Position numbers and translations under genes: made by a program
Notes under the pieces: generated by a model
Database searches by the model: none
What the model saw: only the letters and a program-made list of their open reading frames with translations
What the model was told of the DNA's origin: nothing
Assembly: GCA_001599755.1 (NCBI GenBank)
Contig: BCHX01000006.1
Location: forward strand, 3,831,336 to 3,895,335
DNA from: Gliomastix tumulicola
Lineage: Eukaryota > Ascomycota > Sordariomycetes > Hypocreales > Bionectriaceae
Direction of reading: 5' to 3'
Length of the DNA: 64,000 nucleotides
Shown here: in pieces, positions 19,357-29,566 of the stretch
Position numbering within the stretch: position 1 is the first letter of the stretch
Layout: each line of letters opens with the position of its first letter

Positions 19357-20937
19357 ATGCCAGGCAAGATCAAGACGATTTCTCCCTCAACCAACCTTGT
19401 GGTATGCGAGGTCCAGGAGGCCAGCATCGAGGATATCCAGGCCATTGCTCGGCAGTCCCAGGATGCCTTCCTTGTGTGGAGGAACACGCCTCTGCCTGAG
19501 CGCCGCTCCATCGTCGTGAAAGCGCTGGCCCTGATCCAGGAGCGCAAGATGGATCTGGGGCGGGAGCTCTCCGAGCAGATGGGCCGTCCCATCAGCTTCA
19601 GCCATAAAGAAATCGAGACGATGCAGAAGCGGGCGGACTACCTGCTAGACATTGCTGAAGAGGCCCTTGCGCCTCTGCCTGGCCGTCCTGAGGCCGGCTT
19701 CAGGCGCCAGATCAAGAAGATTCCCGTTGGCCCAACTCTGGTTGTGTTTGCGTGGAACGTACGTCAAGCTCAACAATACCAAGGATGATACCGAGCTAAC
19801 AATGCCACCCAGTTCCCGTATCTTATCATTGTCAACGCCCTCGTCCCAGCCTTGCTCGCCGGCAACTCGGTTATCCTCAAGCCGTCCCCCCAGACCCCTC
19901 TCGTGGGCGAGAGGATTGCGCAAATCTTTACAGAGGCCGGCCTCCCAAAGTACACCCTCCAAGTCGTCCAGTCTGGGGACCCGGTCATGCTCAAGCGGCT
20001 TATCCAGCTGCCAGAGATTGAGTGTGTCAGCTTCACTGGCTCGACAGCTGGCGGCCTGGCTGTGCGGGAGGCGGCAGCTGGCAAGACCATGCCGGTCAAT
20101 CTCGAGCTTGGAGGAAACGATCCCGCCTACATTCGGCCTGACGCAGACCTCAAATACGTCGCCGCTCAGATTGTTGATGGGGCTGTTTTCAACGCCGGCC
20201 AGAGCTGCTGCTCCATCGAACGTGTTTACGTACATGCTGCCGTTCATGATGAGTTTATCAAAGCACTCCAGGATGAGCTGAAGACGTCAGTCCCACTTGT
20301 ATGGCATTGCTTGTACCGCATCAAAGCACTAACAGTATGTCGATAGGTACAAGCTCGGCGATCCCCTCGACGCGTCCACTATGGTCGGGCCGGTCATCTC
20401 TCGCGCCTCGCAAAAGACCATCCAGTCACATATCGATGATGCTCTAGCCAAGGGTGCTGTAGATGCCACCCCCGCCAACGAGACCTTCGAGTCCGCCCCT
20501 GAGTCTGGGAATTATGTCGCCCCCTGTCTGCTGACGAATTGCAACCACACGATGGAGGTCATGAAGGAAGAGACCTTCGGCCCCGTGATTCCGGTTTCTA
20601 AGGTGCTCAGCGACGACGAGGCTGTCGCCATGATGAACGACACTGAGTATGGCCTGACGGCGAGTGTCTGGACCAAGGACCTTGCCAAGGGTGAAGAGCT
20701 TATTGAGCAGCTCGATGCGGGAACTGTCTTTGTCAACCGCTGCGACTACCCCAACCCTGTAAGTAGCCATGAGCTGCGCGTTCTCCATATCTGGCAACAT
20801 TACTAACGGGTGTACTTCTGTAGGACCTTGCGTGGACTGGATGGAAGAAGTCTGGCCTTGGGTGCACACTGGGACCCCGCGCTTACGATGCTTTCGTGAA
20901 GCTGAAGAGCTACCATGTCAAGATGTGCCAAGGATAG
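19357..20937 (+). CDS. NAD(P)-dependent aldehyde dehydrogenase
   Basis: Four exons, 19357-19758, 19813-20285, 20347-20758 and 20824-20937, encode 466 residues. Start is the first ATG in frame (CACCATG context). Recognisable parts are FAWNFPYLI (split by intron 1), LKPSPQTPL, the FTGSTAGG cofactor loop, the general base Glu232 in LELGGND, the catalytic Cys266 in NAGQSCCS, and EETFGPVIPV. The C-terminal GWKKSGLG appears after the last intron. The enzyme oxidises an aldehyde to the acid with NAD(P)+. Relatives act on succinate semialdehyde-like or amino-aldehyde substrates. In context it could oxidise a gamma-glutamyl-amino-aldehyde, as PuuC does in E. coli, but this is inference. Length is slightly below the family average because the N-terminus is short. 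Confidence 0.95.
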
Positions 20938-21130
20938 AAAATAATAGCAATCTCGATGTCTTCCACCTGAAGTAGGAAATGGCCTACTAGCTGCAGCTAT
21001 CATTTGTCCAGTTGCTTCAAAGTGTGATGTATGAGGCTGGCGGAGAGACGGAATGAAGGCGAAACTGACAACCAATAATCTCTAGTGCTCATTCTTCTGT
21101 TGTTAAAATGTCATGCTACACATATTCCTC

Positions 21131-21992
21131 CTATTCGGATAGAAGGAATTTCCATACGGACTGGAAGACCTTCAGCCCGTCGTGGCCTTTACCAGCCCGG
21201 TTGCTGGCAGCCCGGTAAAGTGTGTCATCGAAGATGCCCTGCTTTGCACGAGCATCTAAAATCACACGAATGATAAACTCGTTGAACTCAGGATGAGCCT
21301 GAAGCGACAAGATGCGTCCAGGAACATACAGACCCTGATAATCGCAAATGCCGCTGAATCCAAGATTGACTGCTCCATCAGGGAGTGATGTGACGTTGTC
21401 GCGGTGCATCTGATGCAGCTCCTGCTAGCTGTGTAAGCAGCGCAATGAGACATTGTGTGTGCACGTCAGGGTACTTGCCAGGCTTTCTTCGTCGAACAGC
21501 AATTTGCCCGTGGGCGTGAGATCAATTCGGCTGACCGCCACCTCCCATCCGTTCTCGCTTCTGGAGACCCGACCACCAAGTGCTCTTGCAATGATCTGGT
21601 GGCCAAAGCAGATGCCAACGATGCGGATTTGGGAATTCTCTTTCACGTGTCGAATGTAGTCGATCAGTCTGAGGATCCAGGGATCGCTGTCGAAAGCGTT
21701 GTATTCTAGCAGCCATTTAATAAATGGCCATTTCTTGCTGGATAGGACGTGACTTACTGCTTCCTGACAACAAAATGGAGTCAACCTCATCAATAGCGGG
21801 CAAGACGCCCATATCAACCACATTTGTCCATGTGATCTGGAGCTCGACCTCCGCGCCTGTCTTCTTGCTGTAGGCTTCGAGGCTGCGACGGAGGACCTCT
21901 TCGAAGATCTGCCCATACGTGCCAGATTTTTCGACGATGGCGGGTAGGGGAGTGTCACACTCGAGGATTGCAATTTTGTAACACCTCGTCAT
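21131..21992 (-). CDS. Class I glutamine amidotransferase-like protein
   Basis: Three exons, 21992-21758, 21705-21479 and 21424-21131, give 251 residues. The catalytic triad is visible: Cys111 in GICFGHQ, and His198 and Glu200 in AHPEF. Other family blocks are LLSGSKYNAF and HQMHRDNV. The second intron begins GCAAGT, the standard form of the rare GC donor; the only nearby GT donor would break the frame. An alternative acceptor three bases later (21421) would drop one Gln. The fold hydrolyses gamma-glutamyl amides. Here there is no synthetase partner domain, as in yeast YLR126C-type proteins and, more distantly, PuuD, which cleaves gamma-glutamyl-GABA. It is divergent from the glutamine synthetase-like gene, so a shared pathway is likely. 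Confidence 0.92.
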
Positions 21993-22473
21993 GATTACTT
22001 GTAATCAATCGTCAGATGGCAGAGTGAGGAGCTCAGGGAGTAAGTTGGGTACTAGTTGTTCCGACGAATATGATCAGCGTTTCTTGGTGACACTGGTGCT
22101 CTCAAGGTAGTGACGCGTATGGATGTCCACTGGCCTGTTTCGTAAGATCTTAGTGCATCTTGCCTGATGGAAACATTCTAGCGTAACGCGGTATTGAGAC
22201 CGCGCGCCTCTGTGGCAATAGAGGAGAATGTGCTGGATCCACACTCTGGAGATCTTGCCGCGATTCCTCTGTCGACGTCCCTGTCTTCGCTATGCTAAAT
22301 ATGGGCTCTAGAAAGGAGTGTGTTTGGATATGGGTCCGTCAGATCTAGGTAATTAAAACAAGGATTGGGGGTACTTCCGGTCCGGTTTTCTCAGCATCGG
22401 TGCTCGTCACTACCGAGAAAGCACCCATCTCTTCTCCCCTTGCGTGTTCAGTAAACGACAAGAGCTGTCTGCA
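21993..22473. promoter_or_regulatory. Bidirectional promoter region, amidotransferase / GS-like gene
   Basis: The 481 bp between the divergent start codons of the glutamine amidotransferase and the glutamine synthetase-like gene. CGG triplets occur (CCGGTCCGG near 22379). No coding frame is seen. Confidence 0.5.
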
Positions 22474-24242
22474 ATGCCACCGACATCTGACCGCACGGAA
22501 GCAAGTAAAGCCAACGGTACAGCAATGGGGCTATCTCAGACCCAGGTTGGCGCGATGGATAACACCTCTGCCGATATCGACGCAATAACGCAGCTCCTTG
22601 CCCCCGACACAAAAGTCAAGGTTGCTGGGATCGACTTTGATGGGGTTCTTCGAGGCAAGGTGATGTCGAAGGAAAAGTTTCTTGCCAGTTTGAAGGGCGG
22701 ATTTGGCATGAGCTCGGCTATCTTCGGCTGGGACATGCACGATGTCCTCTTTACCAAAGAGACGGCCATCACCAGCTCCGCTGATGGCTACTCGGATCTG
22801 ATTGCCAGAGTCGACCTGAGCTCGATGAGAAGACTGCCATTCGAGAACGACATTGCCTTCTTTCTGCTGCAATTCTACATTGCTGGCAAGCCGGTGTGTG
22901 CCGATGGTCGGGCGATGCTGGCGTCACTGGAGCAGACCTTGGCCGCGGCGAGTGTTAAGGCACTCGCGGGAGGTAAGCCAAGTCTTCCGCCCCAAGTGTA
23001 TTTCGTTTGAAACGATCAAGCACTGACAATTCTATATGAAGTGGAATTGGAATTCTTCAACTTCCAAACGCCATCGCAAGACGGTTACAGCGCGAACCGT
23101 CCGGACTTGGCGGCCTTTCTGAGAGAAAACCAGCCTAACAAGCTGCGGCCGTTGACACAAGGCATGTTTGGGTACAGCGTCTCGCGGCCCTTAATGTCAA
23201 AGGACTACTTTCATGATATATACGATACGAGCCTGCTGATGGGATGTCCTCTGGAGGGCTGGCACACTGAGAGCGGCCCGGGCGTTTATGAAGCTGTCAG
23301 CGCCCATTCCCACGCTCCCTGGGCATCCGGGAAACGATTTGTCATTGCTAACACCCTTGACAGGCACTCTCTGTCGCCCCTGTGCGTCAAATGGCTGACA
23401 ATGTCTCCATATTCAAGTAAGCAGGGGCTGCTACGGTGACGACTAGTGAAACAATACTGACGTGCACCATAGGCTGCTCGCCAAGTCACTTGGAATCGCT
23501 CATGGCGTCACCCCATGCTTCATGGCAAAGACATTCGAAGGGCTCCCGGGAAACTCAGGTCACATTCACGTGTCGCTAACAGACCTCGAAGGCAAGAACC
23601 TCTTGGCACGTGAGACAGTGGACACTGATGCTCCGTGGCCTGACGTCGCGTATGTATCGGACATAGGGAGAAGCTTCCTCGCCGGCCTGATCGACGCCCT
23701 GCCCGACATTATGCCGCTCCTCGTGCCCAACATCAACTCGTACAAACGCCTTGTCGAGAGCTACTGGGCTCCCGTCACTTTGAGCTGGGGCTTCGAGGAC
23801 CGCCTGTCCAGTATACGCTTGATAGCAGCGCCCACTTGCAAGCCGTCGGCGACTCGCTTTGAGGTTCGCATCCCCGGCGCCGATTTGCATCCCCATTATG
23901 CACTAGCTGCGATCTTCCAGGCTGGATGGCGCGGCGTCCAGAAGAACCTGGCCATTACCCTGCCGCCGACGTCCCACAGACCCGAGGGGACCAGGCCGGA
24001 ACTCCTCCCTAACTCACTTGAAAAGGCGGTGGAGCGATTTGAGGCTAGAAATAGCATTGCGCGCGAGATCATGGGCGATGAGTTTGTAGATGCGTACGCG
24101 CTCTCACGCCATCACGAGTTGCGGGTTTGGCGCGAGGCTGTTACGGACTGGTGAGTGACCCCGACCGAACTCGTACGACAAGGCACGTTTTTATTGACTC
24201 AATGTGTATAGGGAGCTCCGAAGATACATCGAAACAGTGTGA
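22474..24242 (+). CDS. Stand-alone glutamine synthetase-like ligase (gamma-glutamylamide synthetase candidate)
   Basis: Five exons, 22474-22972, 23042-23295, 23364-23416, 23473-24150 and 24212-24242, give 504 residues. The beta-grasp domain is at about 40-150. The catalytic domain carries the metal-binding Glu pairs (VELEF, 167-171; WHTESGPGVYEA), the GNSGHIHVSL histidine loop, the WGFEDRLSSIR arginine segment and FEVRIPGADLHPHYALAA. These match GlnA/FluG C-terminal and PuuA-like enzymes, not the short eukaryotic GSII. The FluG amidohydrolase half is absent. Such enzymes join glutamate to ammonia or to an amine with ATP. With an amidotransferase, an aldehyde dehydrogenase and a permease beside it, gamma-glutamylation of an imported amine is a reasonable proposal. 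All five exons join in phase, and a 53-nt exon restores AALSVAPVRQM. Confidence 0.95.
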
Positions 24243-24907
24243 TTTGCTGACCCGAGTCAATGGTGGAGAGCTCAGAGTCTATCATCTAGATGTTAACGAT
24301 CAGGGTCAACACCCAAAGGCAGACAAGTCATGGCATCATACAGTTCTACGCTATGCGGATTTCCCACGTTTGTCCTGGCTTTGAGGGCCTCTGAACAGTC
24401 TTCTGAGGGGCGTGTGAAGTTGAAGCGCACGCCATGCCATCAACCCACATGGCGTAGAATGACCACGCATGGAAGAGCCAACCAGATACTTTACCGCGGT
24501 GGAGCCTTATTAGAACATCAGTTATTATCCGTCAATAAACTCGCGCGTTTCTCCAGTGCCTAGGCCACTCTGCTAACAGCATCCGATTCCCGGATCCAAA
24601 GCCCGTCGAGCCGCGCACGCATGGCCCCTTTTCTTGTCCTAAGTTACCAAGCCCTCTCTGCCATGCTGTCACGGTATTCGTCACGTGTCGAAAGCACGAG
24701 TGGACTGCGCGGAAATTTCGAGCGCAGTCGGCCCAGACGGAGGTTTTGCGTTGAATACATTGGCACAGCACCAGAATTCCCTCGGTATTTGGTCAAGGCT
24801 ATCTAGAGTAATGACTGTCCTGCATCGGAAGCACTCGTGACATCTGTCGACTGTGCTCCCACTCAACCACTTGATACATCCCATCCCCCAAATCTGTCCT
24901 GCATAAA
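24243..24907. other. Intergenic, 665 bp
   Basis: Promoter side of the D-serine dehydratase-like gene. Short frames only; an ACCGCGGT palindrome occurs at 24493-24500. Confidence 0.5.
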
Positions 24908-26247
24908 ATGGACTACTCGTTGCTACATCACGCGTCTTTCGTTGGGCGTCCTGCGTCTGAGCTGCCGACACCTGCTCTGGTCGTGAGCTTGCCCATTGTG
25001 AAGAAAAATATCGAGTCTCTTCACCATGAGGTGGAAGAGCTGGGCATTGGCTTCAGACCCCATGTCAAGACACTCAAGGTAGATACTAACTCGAACCCCC
25101 TTCCTCGGTCCATATTGCTAATCATATATGTTCTCGCCAGTCACTTGAAGCGACGAGGATGATGATGGGCAATGGTAGATACAATGGAATTATCGCATCC
25201 ACGGTGGCAGAAATCCGCGGAGCCTTGCCTCTAGTCGCGAACGGCATCTTGCAAGAGGTAATTAATCTATGCATCATTGTGCAGCGCAAGCTAATGAATG
25301 CGGCAGTGTGTGTACGGACTGCCAGTGTACCCGGGCGTTATTCCACATCTTCTCGAGCTTCGACAACAGTTGAAAATCATACTTTTGGTCGACAACGAGC
25401 AGCAGATTTCCATCCTCGAAACTGCTGAGGCGACACAGCCTTGGGACATCTTCATCAAGCTAGATGTGGGCTCATCGAGGGCCGGCGTGAGACAAGGCAG
25501 TCCCCGGCTAAGGTCTCTCGTGGAACGAGCAGATCAATCATCGGCTGTTTCCGTCTACGGTTTCTACTGTCACGCGGGGCATTCGTACGGAGGCCGCTCG
25601 CGAGACCAAGCTGAAGCGACACTCAAGGTCGAGATAGACAGCGTGATAGCTGCTGCGAAGCTGCTACCAGCCGATCGCGAGCTCGTGCTTTCTGTCGGGT
25701 CGACACCGACAGCGCACGTGGTGAAGAGCCTCAAGGCATCTATCCCTGCAAATCTTAAGCTGGAATTGCATGCAGGTTCGCGGAACACCACATCCCCCTT
25801 TCCCAAACGAGGCCCCGGTGCTAACACAGGCGTGGCTGCACAGGCAACTTTCCCTTTAACGATCTCCAGCAACTATCGACAGCCGTGATCACGGAACGGG
25901 ATATGGCCGTGCGTGTCGCGACTGAAGTCTGCAGCGTGTATCCGGAACGTAATGAGGCACTTGTTAATGCAGGAGCAATCGCGCTTTCTCGCGAAACAAG
26001 CGGATACGAGGGCTTTGGCAAGGTGAAGAGCCAGCCGGAGTGGACAGTGATACGCCTCTCACAGGAACATGGGATTCTCGGGACTACTACCGGGACGGCC
26101 TTGGCAGAGAACGACTTTAAGGTCGGGCAAAGAGTATGGATCTACTGCAATCATGTATGCATAACGGCAGCAGCGTTTCACGTGTACTACGTCGTAGACG
26201 AGCAGGATATCGTAAGGGACACCTGGGTGCCATGGAAGGGCTGGTAA
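24908..26247 (+). CDS. PLP enzyme of the D-serine dehydratase / D-threonine aldolase family
   Basis: Four exons, 24908-25078, 25141-25257, 25307-25775 and 25844-26247, give 386 residues. The N-terminus has the fold-type III barrel start with the PLP lysine in FRPHVKTLK (Lys54). GLPVYP, IKLDVGSSRAG, GFYCHAGHSY and the phosphate-binding VLSVGSTPT follow. The C-terminal domain has the zinc-ligand pair His356 and Cys358 (CNHVC), as in eukaryotic DSD1. DSD1 converts D-serine to pyruvate and ammonia; close relatives cleave D-3-hydroxy amino acids to glycine and an aldehyde. Neighbours on both sides are amine/amino acid genes on the same strand. The substrate could be D-serine or another beta-hydroxy D-amino acid made in the pathway. 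Family call is firm, reaction is open. Confidence 0.93.
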
Positions 26248-26869
26248 AAGGGGGCATGGTTAGCCGGATGCGGGCGGGATGATAGGACAGCAGACAACAT
26301 GGAGGCTCGAGGCGCGAGGTAGCCCAACAACTTTGCAAGGGCCATCGAAGAGGAGAACTTTCGTAGGAGAAAGATAAGACCCCAACCGGGTGTCCGCAGC
26401 TCTAGTGAGCGCTAAGCCGAACGAGCGTTGCCTTTTCCGCCAATCTTGCGTTCGGTCCGCTAATGGGGCCTCGAGTCATACCGCCGTGTCACGAGTCGTG
26501 CGCCCAGCACCGCGGTAAGCCGTGCATGCATGCGTGCTATCTTCTAGACCCTTGACAGGAGACTCTGGGGTGGGGTCCAGAATACTGTGGCTAGATTATG
26601 ATCCCCGGGAGTGTAGGTGATAGATACGAATTTCCCCAGAGTTCTCACCTGCACACACCCCGTACCACTAATACCACGCCTATCAGACAGCTCAAATATG
26701 AGCAGCGATAAGTGTAGCTAGGTTCAGAATCATTGTATATCATGGCCGCCTTCGCTCACTACCCGCTGTCATCCCCCCTTGCTCCTCTCGACTCGTCTTT
26801 GTCTCTGCATCTACTTCTTTCAAGCAAAACGTCTACTTGCCCATCTGAACTCAACAGCAGGATCTCGGG
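26248..26869. other. Intergenic, 622 bp
   Basis: Promoter region of the permease gene. Contains an ACCGCGGT palindrome at 26509-26516 and a pyrimidine-rich leader before the ATG. No gene seen. Confidence 0.5.
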
Positions 26870-28593
26870 ATGGCCAGCACAATGGATGTCAAGAAGCCTC
26901 TCAAACAGTCAGAGGCATCAAAAGGTATGTGGTCCCAAGCCAGTGTCTGCCCTTGCAGCTTTTGATCCTGTTTCTCTTGCGCTATCCCTCCTGATACTAC
27001 TTGGCTAAACATATCGCGGCATGCCGACCACAGATGTAGAAGATGGTCACCATGAGGAGCTCCGCAAAAACTTCTCCCTCTGGTCGGTTCTCGGCATCAG
27101 CTTTTCTCTGGCCAACTCATGGTTCGGCATCTCAACCGCCCTTGTGGCTGGCATCAACTCCGGCGGTCCAGTGCTACTTGTATACGGCCTCATTATCATC
27201 GCAGTAGTATGCGCGGCGATTGGTGTTTCGTTGGCAGAGCTCGCTTCTGCCATGCCCAATGCTGGCGGGCAGTACTACTGGACATCTCGCCTCGCCAGCC
27301 CTCGCTATGCGCGCTTTGCATCATACATGACCGGATGGCTTGCCTGGGCGGGCTCGCTGTTCACCTGTGCGAGTATCGCTCTGGGGGTAGGAAACCTCTG
27401 CATGGGCTGCATCCAAATGGCCCATCCAAATCTGTATGCTCCCACATCTGTCCTTCAAGGAGACCTTAGCTGACCGAAGCGCGCGATGCCATACATAGGG
27501 AGATCAAGCCATGGATGAACTTCGTTGCGTACCAAGTCATCAACCTCTTCTGCGCTGTTTTCAACGTCTCTAGCCGCCCTCTACCCATGATCACCTTCAT
27601 CACTCTGTGGACGTCGATCCTTTCTTTTCTAGTCATCATCCTAGCCGTTCCCATTCGCTCAGGCCACCACCAGCCAGCCAGTTTTGTCTTCACCAAGTTC
27701 ATCAACCAGACCGGTTGGTCCAATGACGGCATCGCGTTCATTGTTGGCTTGATCCAACCGAACTGGGCTTTCAACGGCTTGGATTGCGCTACACACATGG
27801 CAGAGGAGGTTTTGCATCCTGAAAGAATTATTCCAATCGCCATTCTAGGAACCGTTGGTATTGGCTTCGTCACTTCCTGGCTTTTCTCGATCGGCATTCT
27901 CTTCAGCATTCAAGACTTTGACGCCGTTGCTGGAACGCCAACGGGCGTGCCGATACTGGAACTATTCGACCAGGCCCTCCGCAATAGGGCTGGGGCCATT
28001 GTGCTCTGCTCCTTAATCATTCTGACCGGGTGCGGCTGTCTGATTGCATCTCACACCTGGCAAGCTCGGCTCTGTTGGTCCTTCGCCCGCGATAACGGCC
28101 TCCCCGGCTCCAAGTATCTACGCCAAATCCACCCTACGCTACATGTACCTGTTTGGGGCCATGCTGTTAGCTGCATTCTGGTCAGCATTTTGGGATGTCT
28201 TTACCTTGCTTCTTATACCGCGTTCAACAGCATGGTCACAGCCTGTGTCGTTCTTCTCTACACCTCATACTCTATACCTGTCGCATGCCTTCTCATAAAG
28301 GGAAGATCGACGCTGAAGCACGGGCCATTCTGGCTCGGTCGTCTGGGGCTCATCTGCAACATCGTCCTCCTTGGATGGCTTGCCTTCACTTTTGTGGTAA
28401 GTGAACTCTACGCTTTCAGCAACACCGCTCTCACACTTTCTAGATGTACTCTCTACCTCCGGTCATGCCCGTGAGCGCCCACAACATGAACTATGTCGCC
28501 GCAGTCTACGCCATCACCTCGATCGTCATTGTATCATGGTGGTTCATCCAGGCAAGGAAGGACTACTGCCCTGGAGACATCGCTCTTCAGTAG
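26870..28593 (+). CDS. APC-superfamily amino acid / choline / GABA-type permease
   Basis: Four exons, 26870-26924, 27034-27433, 27499-28396 and 28444-28593, give 500 residues with about 12 hydrophobic segments. The first conserved block (WSVLGISFSLANSWFGIS) is the broken helix 1 of the fungal UGA4/HNM1 group. GQYYWTSRLASPRYARFASYMTGWLAWAG and the central AFNGLDCATHMAEEV are further family landmarks. Exon 1 supplies a short hydrophilic cytosolic tail. Transporters of this group import GABA, choline, ethanolamine, polyamines or amino acids by proton symport at the plasma membrane. It sits directly before the pathway-type Zn2Cys6 gene, so it probably imports the substrate of this block. Substrate not readable from sequence. 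Confidence 0.94.
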
Positions 28594-29566
28594 GCAGACG
28601 TCTTTGAATAGTACGACTTAGCATGTCTTCTAGACACCTTGTCTTCTCAATCTTCTGGGATCCCATGCCTGAAGCTAGCACATATAGCGAAAGCCATTCT
28701 TCTCGCAATCAGCCAGATCACGCAGCTGCTCCGTGCTTTTTCTCTGGTCAATACGTCTCTTTACAAGTAAATCTACAAGTCTGATGCTACATGGCAAGAA
28801 TTGCCACTCTTAAGAAAGCTTGGATCGCATTGGAGCCGGTAGGTTCGGTAGAGTGTTTTTTGGGGACTTCGTTAGACCTGAATACCTACGAACTTAAATG
28901 CAATACGTCCAAAATGTCGTGGTATAGCACGAGGAAGAGGATATCGTAGACGGAGTAGAGTGGCTAGCTGTAGTTCTTATGAGAGCGCATGCTTTAGGCC
29001 ATGACTCAAGTTGAATATGCACTACTAGTCAGCACTCGCTACCAGCAAACTTTAGACGACCACTATCGTGAAGTGAGCTTTTGGGGACCGAAACCCCGCC
29101 TCCACAGCTGTTAGCCGGACGTCGTACGCCACGCATTCAGACACCTCAAAAGGCTCAGGCCTATGTTGTCGCTACCCTCTTACTACGGTCCCAGGACTGT
29201 TTCAACGGTGGTGGCATCCTATCAAGGAATATTCTGACCTGAGCTCCCTGTGTAAGGATCACAGGCGCAAGATAAGGCAACAGAACACGCTGGGAGGGCA
29301 TAAGCGTCCAGACCGATAACGACTAACGCATGTGCTAGCATGAACCTCTGAGCCACTAGCGGCACCCCAGGCGGACTTATGGAGTAATCTTGCCGTCTCT
29401 CCCAGGTGGGAACCATCACCCTCACCCCAGTGCTATCGCTTTCCCCTCTTTCTCGCGCACGAGAGGGAGGCTGGACCAATCTGCGACCATTCAAACTTAT
29501 CTTCACGTTCACGAGAGAGGAATCGACGCGTGGGACACCGTGCACACCATAACGAATACGAATAAT
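28594..29566. other. Intergenic, 973 bp
   Basis: Between the permease and the regulator gene. No conserved frame. Contains the regulator promoter. Confidence 0.55.

Noticed and set aside
24493..26516. ACCGCGGT palindromes before the DSD1-like and permease genes
   Set aside because: An 8-bp palindrome is expected about once or twice in this much GC-rich DNA, so two copies are not significant.
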